From positions 1-28,177 of the forward strand of contig JAWQRN010000583.1 in the NCBI GenBank assembly GCA_033557685.1: DNA of 28,177 bases, given 5' to 3'. Source of the DNA: Sperchopsis tessellata. Lineage: Eukaryota; Arthropoda; Insecta; Coleoptera; Hydrophilidae. Under the pieces are notes generated by a model. The model was not told the DNA's origin. It searched no databases and worked only from the letters and a program-made list of their open reading frames with translations. Shown piece after piece: positions 21,601 through 28,177 of the stretch. Position numbers and translations under genes: made by a program. The first letter of the stretch is position 1, and each line of letters opens with the position of its first letter.

Positions 21601-22686
21601 AAATTTTTTTATGACAGCTGTACATACATTTTATACTATCTCTTTATATATATAGACTTTGTTATCCGTCATAGAGAAAAACTCCAAGAGGTTGTCAACA
21701 AAGATAAAGTTTTGTAAACATTATTGATTATTTATAAGATAGCTATTAAGTATACAACGAATTTTCAGATCAACCTTTCTTTCAGTTAAGTGAGCATTTT
21801 CTTGTTAAAATATATGCCCACAATTTAAAATCCTCTGAATTGGCCTGACAGTATTTGTTTACGTTTAGAAACCAGACAAACCTACATAAGGAACATCATA
21901 GGACTCATTAGGATAGTCAGCCTTTCAAAAGCTAAATAAATACCAATATTGACCTGACAAATATATTCATGAATGGTAGTAAGCATAAACAATTTCACTA
22001 TGAAAGATTAATAATTTAAAAAATTTCATTCCGTATTTCTTAAATTAAAAATACATTCACCTAGATATATCATATGAAACAAAATTCATATAACCTAGAC
22101 TATTGAACATTACGGCTATCAAAGCATATATTTCATTACATAGACAATTGGTTAAAATATTTGTATACATATCAGACTAAACTTAACAGGCATAACTTTT
22201 TAATTACAAAAATAATGACATATACAAAGACAAATTTGCCTCTTAATTTTGTGCATATCATTGTGTTTATGTTCCCTTAACTAACAATTAATTTGTTAAA
22301 ATCTGAGAATTAACACAAACCAATTATGTTAAATTCAGTTTAAGGTCAATATATTAAACAGAAAAATAAATGTATTGAGGTTTAGAAGAGTATACTCAAA
22401 ATTAACATACAATTATAATTACAGTTAAAAAGTCTGTTTAACAAAATTATAAGCTAAGACATATCTTTTGCAAATAATATCAAATTGTTTTAGAGACTAG
22501 GCCTATTTTTTTATTTAATTTCTCATTAAAAGCGTAAATAAATTTACTATTTAAACTTGCTAGTATTAAATCCATTACCTTAGAAATAATGACAGTGATT
22601 AGCATAAAAAATTGTCTTTTCTGTTTAATATGCCATTAATTGTAGGTTATACAATATATTACCTGAACAGGCTCCTGTACAATCAT
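11014..22686 (-). CDS. CDC27: CDC27/APC3, anaphase-promoting complex subunit 3 (whole gene, five coding exons)
   Basis: Complement join: 22663-22686, 17533-17608, 17324-17471, 16265-16796, 11014-12645. All borders are GT..AG and the phases are consistent, giving 803 residues (human about 824). CDC27 is a TPR scaffold subunit of the APC/C ubiquitin ligase, which triggers anaphase and mitotic exit. It binds the C-terminal IR tails of CDC20/CDH1 coactivators and APC10. The N-terminal TPRs (about 1-150) mediate homodimerisation and include LNHYDYPDAIFLSERL, ESLFLLATAYYRNGQ and SALKINPFLWTCFESLC. A low-complexity linker (about 150-438) contains PVRRSSRLFS, a motif conserved in the family. The C-terminal TPR superhelix (about 439-760) includes GNCFSLHKEHDTAIKF, YAYTLLGHEYIMTEELDKA and CHIGVVQHALKK. 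An acidic tail ends in DDSDDSL. Introns hold several transposon remnants. Confidence 0.93.
13370..13460 (+). pseudogene. Possible piggyBac transposase C-terminal scrap
   Basis: The plus-strand frame reads STKYCAVCSNRRDKG, a stop, then RQEMVYFCELHIFKTYQ. The CxxC, basic stretch and VYFC arrangement resembles the Cys-rich C-terminal domain of piggyBac-family transposases. The later cysteines are missing and there is an in-frame stop. It is too short to be certain. Confidence 0.35.
13740..14995 (+). pseudogene. LINE reverse transcriptase remnant
   Basis: Plus-strand motifs in order are LIEAIKTFYETTIKLL (about 13760-13808), the palm motif MLFADDIVLFGKSEKDFQ (13974 onward, with FADD intact), MKNLKRMLN (about 14750), LDHVLRLDDNRFAKNV (about 14822-14870), and a PRKACKDVVC segment (about 14910-14935). 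The order matches the RT palm and C-terminal tail of an insect LINE. Many stops and shifts interrupt it. It lies in CDC27 intron 4, antisense to CDC27. Confidence 0.75.
15329..16172 (+). mobile_element. PIF/Harbinger-like terminal-inverted-repeat element
   Basis: The left end GGCCCGCTTTTACAATCGTC (15329 on) is the inverted counterpart of the right end GGTCAGCTTTTACAATCGTC (complement, ending at 16172). Flanking trinucleotides are TAA on the left and AAA on the right, close to the 3-bp TWA target duplications of PIF/Harbinger. A short frame inside (about 15560-15696) reads DLDSDDEILQQLYHKRRPKQ, resembling the acidic-then-basic N-terminal start of insect Harbinger (HARBI1-like) transposases. 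The rest of a transposase is missing, so this is a nonautonomous or deleted copy. The left end is partly duplicated, with a second ATTTTACAATCGTTAG at 15411. Confidence 0.65.
16265..16796 (-). CDS. CDC27: CDC27 exon 4
   Basis: A 532-bp exon with acceptor ATTTTCAG|ATA and donor GGAAGT|GTAAGT. It begins AEAESVITNTSYNR, continues through YGEHAAFTLLLLAKI and INPFLWTCFESLCNMGEKPN, then enters the divergent Ser/Pro/Asn-rich linker. The coding frame continues a few codons past the donor to a stop at 16247, but phase and the next exon support splicing. Confidence 0.92.
17324..17471 (-). CDS. CDC27: CDC27 exon 3
   Basis: A 148-bp exon with acceptor TATTTCCAG|TTA and donor CAAAA|GTATGT. It encodes KTDESLFLLATAYYRNGQ through SPQCKYLFGNCAYKMQ, matching the family's TTPQCKYL segment. 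The open frame extending left to 17260 is intronic. Confidence 0.92.
17533..17608 (-). CDS. CDC27: CDC27 exon 2
   Basis: A 76-bp exon with acceptor TTTTGTAG|GCT and donor GAAG|GTAAGT. It encodes AAILHCLNHYDYPDAIFL then SERLHAE, the first TPR. It ends with one base of a split Val codon. Confidence 0.92.
18963..19010 (+). repeat. Pair of adjacent short stem-loops
   Basis: GGGAG-AATA-CTCCC (18963-18976) and GTCGC-AAGAA-GCGAC (18996-19010) occur 19 bases apart in a locally GC-rich patch. The second sits in tgcgtgtcgcaagaagcgac, a phrase I associate with repeated sequence in insect genomes, but I cannot place it in a family. Confidence 0.4.
19142..20380 (+). mobile_element. Foldback DNA transposon with long terminal inverted repeats, TA target site
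   Basis: The left end AGGGGACATATACAATTA (19142-19159) is matched exactly by the complement of 20363-20380. Both are flanked by TA (19140-19141, 20381-20382), the target duplication of Tc1/mariner-type elements. Inner arms match at about 85% by eye: 19569-19724 against the complement of 19916-20072, sharing gagttgcatctgtcgttata. Shorter shared landmarks (GTTACAGC, TTGGCGTGC) lie between the end and the inner arm, so the inverted repeat runs nearly to the ends. The roughly 190-base centre has no transposase. Frames at 19536-19769 (plus) and 19965-20192 (minus) are mirror translations of the arms, not genes. Confidence 0.8.
20381..22662. other. Rest of CDC27 intron 1, no recognised feature
   Basis: AT-rich sequence. 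A 96-codon plus-strand frame at 20583-20873 contains KQILRKVFLGGKYVEALKPL and resembles nothing I know. It could be a fragment of a transposon protein or chance. Confidence 0.4.
22663..22686 (-). CDS. CDC27: CDC27 exon 1 (24-nt first coding exon)
   Basis: The minus strand reads ATG ATT GTA CAG GAG CCT GTT CAG followed by GTAATA, encoding MIVQEPVQ. This matches the conserved start of animal CDC27 (human MTVLQEPVQ). The donor is in phase 0 and the next exon begins in phase 0 with AAILHCLNHYDY, exactly as expected. The AAGAAAAAA preceding the ATG is a plausible start context. Confidence 0.88.
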
Positions 22687-23015
22687 TTTTTTCTTAAACT
22701 AAGTAATTGTACTAAGAAAAAATATGCATAGCTGGATCTCTTCTAGTACCCGTAAGGCGAAAATTAATAAATATATACAGGCAAAATATTGATTAAATAA
22801 CTTTGTAAATACAAACTTTGTTAAACTTTTGACATACGAGTTAAACGACCATTTTGTTTTTCAATTTCATCACTGCTGCCAACTACAATAAGCTTATTTC
22901 ACCAGCCAAGCAATACAAACTTAATGCTCGTATAAGTTCAATTCGAACCCGAATATAATATATACGGAAAATTCACAAGTTCAGTAGTACCATTTTTATT
23001 TGTAAAAAAATTTTT
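22687..23015 (-). promoter_or_regulatory. CDC27 5' UTR and proximal promoter region (inferred)
   Basis: This is sequence immediately upstream of the CDC27 start codon on the minus strand. No TATA box or initiator can be fixed by eye. The call rests only on position between two divergent start codons. Confidence 0.4.
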
Positions 23016-23392
23016 GTTAATTTTTACTTTTTGCCGACGTTCCGTCCACCGTTGCAGGAGATATTATTAATACATGTAGCTCTTAAAAGTGCTAATTATA
23101 GTTTACCATGTATCTCTGAAAAAAGCCAGATGCAGATGCCGACCAGCTCTAAAAAGTGCTAAGAATAGAATGACATGTAGCTCTCAGAAGTGCTAGTCAT
23201 TTTTATTCTATGACTACCACTTCTGAGAGCTACATGTCAATTTATGCTAAGCACTTTTTAAAGATTGTCGACACCTGCATATAGCAATTTTCAGAGCTAC
23301 ATGGCTATTTATAATTAGCACTTTTAAGAGATACATGACTTGAAAATGTCCCTGCAATGGTAGACGAAACGTCGGAAAAGAGAAAAGCCAAC
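23016..23392. repeat. 377-bp imperfect palindrome (hairpin/MITE-like) between CDC27 and ZC3H15
   Basis: The two arms are about 185 bp each around a 9-base centre (23201-23209). The innermost 30 bases (23171-23200 versus the complement of 23210-23239) differ at one position. The outer ends pair gccgacgttccgtccaccgt with the complement of tggtagacgaaacgtcgg. Each arm holds several copies of a short unit of the form catgtagctct..aaagtgcta (23073, 23107, 23143, 23174). No open frame is present. It could be a foldback MITE or an inverted duplication of a satellite-like unit. No target duplication was identified. Confidence 0.8.
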
Positions 23393-23395
23393 ACA

Positions 23396-23940
23396 CTGTT
23401 ATCTCCTGAAAAACCTTAAGATATTTACTGTGACCGTGAAAGTCTACATACCTTCTGTATTATTTTTTGGGCTGACGCTACGCAATTTTTAAGGAGGCCT
23501 ACGAAGGTTTAACATATTTTTAACTTCAATAAATCACAGATAACAAATTTCTTAAAATCAACTACCTTCTTTGATGAATGATAAAAGATGAAAAAGAATA
23601 GCTATACAATACCCATCAGTGTTGCCAACAACACAAAATAAGTTTCGTTAAGGGAGAGAAAAAAAAAATAAATGATTTAAACAAATTTCGATTCTTACGG
23701 ACTTAATAAACAACTGCTTTAAATTTTGGTATCGACTTCAAAAATTCAATACAGATGAATTTATTTCAAACCGAAAAAGAGAGGTTGCATGACCCTAGAA
23801 ACGTGGAGAGCTGACATGCGCAATCGGTCGCCCCATATGTCTGTCATTTAAGCGCCACGATATTTACGTGCATGTTTCGGAAGAAAATACGAGTGCGAGA
23901 AGTTTTTCCTTGAGTTTTATTAATATTTAGTGATATCACA
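23396..23940 (+). promoter_or_regulatory. ZC3H15 upstream region and 5' UTR (inferred)
   Basis: The last 180 bases before the ATG (23790-23940) are clearly less AT-rich than the surroundings and contain CATGCGCA (23815-23822), similar to half of an NRF-1-type site. The transcription start is probably within this patch. No TATA box is evident, as is common for housekeeping promoters. Confidence 0.4.
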
Positions 23941-24012
23941 ATGCCGCCCAAACCTAAACCTGGAGCGCCAAGCAAGAAAACCGAACAGAAAAAAAAGGAA
24001 AAAGTTATAGAG
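23941..24012 (+). CDS. ZC3H15: ZC3H15 exon 1
   Basis: 24 codons, MPPKPKPGAPSKKTEQKKKE then KVIE, ending at ATAGAG|GTAGGT in phase 0. The start MPPK is conserved, and no upstream in-frame ATG was preferred. Confidence 0.93.
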
Positions 24013-27000
24013 GTAGGTAATGGATGCACGGTTACGTTTCTAAATTCCTACATCTTCGATAATTCTTCCCATACGGGATGACTGGAAGATGTATACACAT
24101 TTACATTCATAATATTAACCTCAATATGCTTACTACGATTTCTAAACGATACAAATTCCTTCTTCCAATAAGACATACCTACATAAAGTTTTTGAAGTTC
24201 TAAGCTGATGATTTATTTTCATACTTTTCCCAAATTGCCCGTCTTACCGATGTACATGTAAATTGTTGTATGTTTTTAATAAAGGAATACACTACCTCTT
24301 AGGAGACCAGGATATTTTTTTAACATTTTCTGAATGTGTTTGTTACTTAGACCATTTCTCTGCTTTAGTTATAGTTATTACTGACTTTTCACTATGTTTT
24401 ATTGTTGACATTGTTATTTATGGGAATATCGAAAATGTATAGATTATTTCAGGAGATTACTTTACTCTAGGCAATGTCATCTTTTTAAACTCATGACACT
24501 GTTTGCCTTTGGTTGGTAGTAACAATTGCCGGCCTATTTCCTTTGCTATGGCTACTCACCGACACAAATTTTACAGTTTCTAGTGTTCTAACTGAAATAA
24601 AGTCCTTTAACATGCATATGGTCCTACAGTACAGAGTATTCTAGTCTGTGCCCGAGTTTGCGGAAGAGACGAAACCACTCTTGTCTATTTCACTTTCCAG
24701 TGAATGTTTTCTTGGCATATAAAAGCCGAGGGTCTGTCCAGGTAAAGCAGACTACTACCCATTTCTACGCGGACGAGGACAGTTATTGTAAACTATGTAC
24801 TTTAAAATAAATTCACTTAATTTGTTATTTGTGAATCCGTAAAAACATTACAGTTTTTGTGGTTTAAAAACAGTTTATAAAAAGTGTTTGATAAATGAAG
24901 AGAGATGAGAGTACCTGGAGACTCAAGTTCAGGCAGCCGGCCAGTTGAACAGGAAGCAGGTAATAATTATGTCGACAGTCTAAGAAGGAAGGTGGACGAC
25001 ATTCACAATTTTATCCAAAACAACATCCAGATTGCAAGTCAGAGGATAAAGGAGCTGATTCTGGAGGATTCAAGAAAGGCGATCTGGTCTGGCTGTATAA
25101 TCCAGAACACCGGAAAGGTCTATGCTCCCAGCTACAATCATCATGGGAAGGGTCATATGAAGTATTAAAGACGGTTAATAACCTGGTACTGAATCAAGAA
25201 ACCACCACGCGGAAAACAAAAAGTCTTACACTACAATTGGTTAGCCCCATATGCCCGCTTCCAAAAAGGAGGGCATCGTATGGTTGAGTAATTAAAAGTC
25301 CAGGATGAAGAGAGTTCAAGTCATCCTGAAGATCCAGGAACACCATCACCTGGATTTTAAGGTGGTAAGAGCAAGAAGGAGATACGTTCGGTGCCAGTCA
25401 GGAATGGTCACTGGCACACTGTGTGGCAACTGAATGTCTCGAGGTATTGCTAATAAGTTTCAGATGAGATTACAGGGATTTGATGAACTACATAGCCAAG
25501 TCAAATCTGGCCAGGAAATTCTGCAGTTGGGTGATGGAGAAAGATCCATTTATTACCTGGTCACGAATAGGAAATCTGATCCGCAGCCAACCTATGGAGA
25601 CATTGAGAAGATTATGGTGTATCACTTACCATAGGGACCAAGAGCAATGTGGACTGTTATTTTTTATTATTATTCAACTTGTGAAAAAGAAAAAGCCTGT
25701 GACTATGGACACAAAACATCAGCAAGAGGAACGGAAGAAGGCTCTCCACTCTTTAAGCGACGACGTTGTCAATGGTTAATTTGCAGTTGGCGCCATATGA
25801 ACATCAACAAAAGATGAACAGAAATGTAAATCATCTGGATGCTTGAGGCCAAATTTGCCTTTCAAACATGAATCTATGGGTGTTTCTGTTTGGGGCCAAT
25901 AGAATTAAGAAGGGGTCAATATTATGAAACTACGGTGGAACCTCTACGTCACTGAGCACCACTTCAGAATATTCTAGTCCGTGCCTGAGTCTGCAGAGGA
26001 GACGGAACTTTCCTGTGAACATTTCCCTAGCATATAAAAATGAGGATTTGTCCAGTGAAAGAAGTTCCTCTACTGAGTTCTGCTTACTCAGTTCAATTGG
26101 ATGAAGACCGTACCCGTTTTAAACTGCTGTAAATATTGTTGATTTATAGCAAGTGGTATAATTTATTATTGTGATATTGTAAACTATACACTAAATTTGT
26201 TGAATTGTTATTTGTGAAGTATTTGATTTTTATTTATTTAAACCATGTTTTCCATCTTAGGACAAGACTTTCGGCCTCAAAAATAAAAAGGGTGCCAAAC
26301 AGCAAAAGTTCATCCAGCAAGTTGAAAAACAGGTCAAAACTGGAGGTCATCATCCTGCCGGTGTAGATCCTGGCAAGAAACTGGAGAAGGATAAAAAACT
26401 AAAGGATCAGAAAGAATTGGCTATGCTTTTTAAACCGGTTCAAACTCAAAAGATTGAAAAAGGTAATATAAAAGTTCTGCAAGGCTCTAATAATTAAGCA
26501 ATCGTAATAAATTATTTTATATATTTATTATATAATACCTAGGTTCATGATCAGATCCTTGTAGTACACTTCAAGTTAATGTTTAGAAATATTATTTTTT
26601 TACTATTCTTCTTTTAGGTGCTGATCCAAAGTCCATTATTTGTGCTTTTTTCAAACAAGGCCAATGTACAAAAGGTGATAGGTGTAAATTTTCTCATGAC
26701 TTGACTATTGAACGAAAAGCTGAAAAGAGGTCCTTATATGTGGATATGCGAGATCCTGGAGATACTGATGACACTATGGAAAATTGGGATGAAGCCAAGT
26801 TGCAAGAGGTTATTGATAAGAAGCATGGAGGTGCAGATAAAAAGATGCCCACCACTGATATTGTAAGTCCATCAAATCATTGAATCTATATTAAATCCAT
26901 AGGATAGCTTTACTCTCAAAATCTTATAGCTTGTGGTTAGTTCAGTTAGTTTAAAAGTTATTGATTTGTTAATTAACAAATAAAATTTCTTTTTAGATTT

Positions 27001-27921
27001 GCAAACATTTCTTAGAAGCTGTGGAAAAAGCAAAATACGGTTGGTTTTGGACTTGTCGTGCAGGTGAAAACTGCATATACAGGCACGCCCTTCCACCAGG
27101 TTTTGTACTGAAAAAGGATAAGAAAAAGGATGACAAGAAGAGTGACATTTCATTAGAAGATTTAATTGAAAAAGAAAGAGCAGCGCTTGGACCTCATCAA
27201 ACTAGAATTACACTGGATACATTTTTGGCATGGAAGAAAAGAAAAATTAATGTAAGTATACTTTCGTTTCTAGTAGTTTGACCGTTGCTGGCCTCAGGGG
27301 CAGTAAGGGGGTGTTGAGCAAGTGGGCAATAAGATGCTAAACAAATTTGGTCGCCTGAGCATTTTTTATGGTAACACTTATCCTTTTGATTATATTTTGG
27401 TAATTTATGATATAAACGATGTATAAATGCCAAATATTTTTGTTCTAACTATTCTTTTAATTAACTTCTAGGAAAAGAAAGAAGCTGCAGCTAAAGATGA
27501 AGAAAAGAAACGTAATGACTACAAAGCCGGCAGACAAGTTGGATTATCTGGAAGAGAAATGTTTAGCTTCAACCCAGAGTTGGCGGCTGAATTTGATATG
27601 GAAGATGGTGATGAAGCATTTGATGCTTATGCATATGCAGAAGAGGAAGAAGAAGAAGGCATTGAATACAAAGAGCTGCAATTGGACCTTATTGGACTGG
27701 ATGCACAAGAAGCTGATAATAGTGGTACGATAGCAACAGAAGATAGATTAAAAGCAGAAGCTTCCACAGATAAACCAATGTTAAACGGCCTTAGTGGTAG
27801 TGGGGATTCTTCTGAAAGTGATGCAGCTGCGGCTGCAGTACCTATAAATGAAAACCTTTTTACGGAAGATGATCTAGATGGCCTCGACGATGAACTAAAC
27901 GACTTGGATCTGGACGAATAA
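23941..27921 (+). CDS. ZC3H15: ZC3H15 / DRG family regulatory protein 1 (whole gene, five coding exons)
   Basis: Join: 23941-24012, 26261-26462, 26618-26862, 26997-27251, 27472-27921. All introns are GT..AG and the phases agree, giving 407 residues (human 426). ZC3H15 (DFRP1, yeast Tma46) binds and stabilises the translational GTPase DRG1 on ribosomes. Visible parts are the Lys-rich start MPPKPKPGAPSKKTEQKKKE and DKTFGLKNKKGAKQQKFI (25-42). CCCH finger 1 is C100-X7-C108-X5-C114-X3-H118 (ICAFFKQGQCTKGDRCKFSH). CCCH finger 2 is C175-X17-C193-X5-C199-X3-H203, followed by ALPPGFVLKKDKKK. SLEDLIEKERAALGP and FLAWKKRK belong to the DRG1-binding DFRP region. The acidic tail ends ENLFTEDDLDGLDDELNDLD, the usual family ending. 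The gene is intact. Confidence 0.95.
24584..24852 (+). repeat. Left LTR of the Gypsy remnant
   Basis: It starts TGTTCTAACTGAAA and ends near CATTACA, so it has TG..CA borders. It shares the attctagtctgtgcc block (24639), GCATATAAAAGCCGAGG (24716) and GTTATTTGTGAA (24824) with the right repeat. Identity looks moderate, with substitutions and indels. Confidence 0.6.
24897..25262 (+). pseudogene. Gypsy integrase C-terminal fragment
   Basis: In the first frame, REMRVPGDSSSGSRPVEQ and YVDSLRRKVDDIHNF then IQIASQRIK match the region just after the Gypsy integrase core. A frame change near 25050 leads to GFKKGDLVWLYNPEHRKG, SQLQSSWEGSYEVLKTV and SLTLQLVSPICPL. This is the GPY/F-like module at the integrase C-terminus, with Ser for the usual Pro in WEGPYEVLK. 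It is broken by a frameshift and by internal deletion of everything upstream. Confidence 0.8.
25372..25640 (+). pseudogene. OARD1-like macro domain fragment in the Gypsy remnant
   Basis: Frame one reads EGDTFGASQEWSLAHCVATE (25375-25434). After a shift near 25434, a second frame reads MSRGIANKFQMRLQGFDEL, then QVKSGQEILQLGDGERSIYY and LVTNRKSDPQPTYGDIEK. This order matches ADP-ribose glycohydrolase OARD1-type macro domains: GDLF, SLAHCISxDxxMGAGIA, an FGxxxEL segment, YIYYLxTKKxxxxKPTYExLxKS. The C-terminal part (the PRIGCGLD region) is not visible. The known function of OARD1 is removal of ADP-ribose from acylated or glutamate-linked protein. This copy is frameshifted and truncated. It sits about 110 bases after the integrase tail. 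Confidence 0.75.
25916..26230 (+). repeat. Right LTR of the Gypsy remnant
   Basis: It begins after the purine run at 25902-25915. It shares the cagaatattctagtccgtgc block (25965), GCATATAAAAATGAGG (26031) and GAATTGTTATTTGTGAA (26201) with the left repeat. The end near 26230 is estimated, and ZC3H15 exon 2 starts at 26261. Confidence 0.6.
26261..26462 (+). CDS. ZC3H15: ZC3H15 exon 2
   Basis: Acceptor TCCATCTTAG|GAC, donor GAAAAAG|GTAATA. It encodes DKTFGLKNKKGAKQQKFIQQ through ELAMLFKPVQTQKIEK. Its acceptor lies only about 30 bases beyond the apparent end of a Gypsy LTR. Confidence 0.94.
26618..26862 (+). CDS. ZC3H15: ZC3H15 exon 3
   Basis: Acceptor CTTTTAG|GTG, donor GATATT|GTAAGT. It carries the complete first CCCH finger and the DTMENWDEAKLQEVIDKKHG segment that is conserved in the family. 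Confidence 0.95.
26997..27251 (+). CDS. ZC3H15: ZC3H15 exon 4
   Basis: Acceptor CTTTTTAG|ATT, donor ATTAAT|GTAAGT. It carries the second CCCH finger with its YGWFWTC core, then HALPPGFVLKKDKKKD and the start of the DFRP region. Confidence 0.95.
27472..27921 (+). CDS. ZC3H15: ZC3H15 exon 5 (terminal coding exon)
   Basis: Acceptor TTAACTTCTAG|GAA. It encodes EKKEAAAKDEEKKRNDYKAG, GLSGREMFSFNPEL, and the long acidic tail ending at TAA 27919-27921. Confidence 0.95.
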   Translation, partial: EKKEAAAKDEEKKRNDYKAGRQVGLSGREMFSFNPELAAEFDMEDGDEAFDAYAYAEEEEEEGIEYKELQLDLIGLDAQEADNSGTIATEDRLKAEASTDKPMLNGLSGSGDSSESDAAAAAVPINENLFTEDDLDGLDDELNDLDLDE

Positions 27922-28104
27922 GAACGGATGCTATTTTAGCTCCATCGGACTAAATTTTCTTCTCAAATTTGCTCTCATTATATGAGTGTGTCGGAAAATT
28001 GTTGAATAAGTGAATGTAAATAATTGCTATAATTTCAAAATATACGATGTTTTAATTTAGTAATTTGTTTCATTACTGAACCAAAATTTCTAGATTCGTG
28101 TTTT

Positions 28105-28125
28105 TATAAATATATATATATATAT
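28105..28125. repeat. (TA)n microsatellite in ZC3H15 3' UTR
   Basis: An alternating TA run of about ten repeats lies roughly 190 bases after the stop codon. Confidence 0.75.
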
Positions 28126-28158
28126 GTAATAAGAATATGTCGATTTTGACATCGTACT

Positions 28159-28164
28159 AATAAA
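28159..28164 (+). terminator. ZC3H15 polyadenylation signal (candidate)
   Basis: AATAAA lies about 240 bases after the ZC3H15 stop, with the window ending 13 bases later. The cleavage site would be just at or beyond the window edge. Confidence 0.55.
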
Positions 28165-28177
28165 TATTAAGAAAATG

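Larger units (their letters stand above)
17609..22662 (-). other. CDC27 intron 1 (5.05 kb)
   Basis: The intron runs from donor CAG|GTAATA to acceptor TTTTGTAG|GCT. It contains the foldback element at 19.14-20.38 kb. Frames at 17673-17861 (minus), 17988-18231 (plus, with a HDYPTR segment faintly like a LINE C-terminus) and 20583-20873 (plus, 96 codons) were not recognised. The 20.4-22.66 kb part is AT-rich with no identifiable feature. Confidence 0.8.
24584..26230 (+). mobile_element. Collapsed Gypsy/Ty3 LTR retrotransposon
   Basis: Two diverged direct repeats bracket pol-derived sequence. Both contain an attctagtctgtgcc-like block, a CATATAAAA promoter-like box and a TTGTTATTTGTGAA end. Between them, only the integrase C-terminal part and a macro-domain fragment remain. 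Gag, protease, reverse transcriptase, RNase H and the integrase core are deleted. A purine run AATTAAGAAGGGG precedes the right repeat, as a polypurine tract would. Frameshifts and stops show it is inactive. The element is in sense orientation with ZC3H15. Outer borders are approximate and no target duplication was found. Confidence 0.75.
24013..26260 (+). other. ZC3H15 intron 1
   Basis: A 2.25-kb intron, by far the longest in the gene because of a collapsed LTR retrotransposon (about 24584-26230). The 24013-24583 part has no recognised feature. Confidence 0.85.

Noticed and set aside
24905..25168. Stand-alone 87-residue protein gene within ZC3H15 intron 1
   Set aside because: Its sequence is the Gypsy integrase tail, changing to an out-of-frame reading after about residue 50.
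25434..25779. Functional host macro-domain gene or alternative ZC3H15 exon
   Set aside because: The domain is split by a frameshift, lacks its C-terminal half and lies between LTRs, without splice sites that would keep the ZC3H15 frame.
1..28177. CRISPR array, operon or prokaryotic system
   Set aside because: No regularly spaced short repeats or tightly packed co-directional genes. Introns, a split tRNA and AATAAA signals mark this as eukaryotic nuclear DNA.

Overview
The window looks like an AT-rich, transposon-laden insect nuclear genome. Spliceosomal introns with GT..AG borders, a split tRNA gene, AATAAA signals and decayed insect-type LINE, Gypsy and DNA-transposon remnants all support this. 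A beetle or similar insect is a guess; the sequence does not settle the order. Three conserved housekeeping protein genes and one tRNA gene are visible, and everything else is intron, intergenic DNA or repeats.

Layout. (1) 304-784, minus strand: the first coding exon of a TMF1-like Golgi coiled-coil protein, whose remainder lies left of the window. (2) 785-11013: a 10-kb intergenic stretch. It holds a diverged tandem duplication, three LINE fragments between 1.5 and 3.7 kb, a split tRNA-Ile(UAU) gene at 4395-4486, a long very AT-rich block without recognisable repeats, and another LINE fragment at 9.7-10.4 kb. (3) 11014-22686, minus strand: a complete CDC27/APC3 gene reconstructed as five coding exons encoding 803 residues. 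Its first coding exon has only 24 bases and sits 5 kb upstream of the second. Its introns carry a possible piggyBac scrap, a LINE remnant, a PIF/Harbinger-like element and a foldback element. (4) 22687-23940: the head-to-head interval between CDC27 and ZC3H15, containing a 377-bp imperfect palindrome. (5) 23941-27921, plus strand: a complete ZC3H15 (DRG family regulatory protein 1) gene in five coding exons, 407 residues. Its first intron contains a collapsed Gypsy/Ty3 LTR retrotransposon.

The genes are functionally separate: TMF1 in Golgi tethering, CDC27 in the anaphase-promoting complex, and ZC3H15 with DRG1 in translation. CDC27 and ZC3H15 start codons lie about 1.25 kb apart in divergent orientation and could share a promoter region.

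The most unusual signal is a frameshifted OARD1-like macro (ADP-ribose-binding) domain directly downstream of the Gypsy integrase tail, inside ZC3H15 intron 1. This suggests a retrotransposon lineage that carried a macro domain. Exon borders were assigned by eye from splice-site consensus, reading phase and remembered family sequences; no alignment was run.
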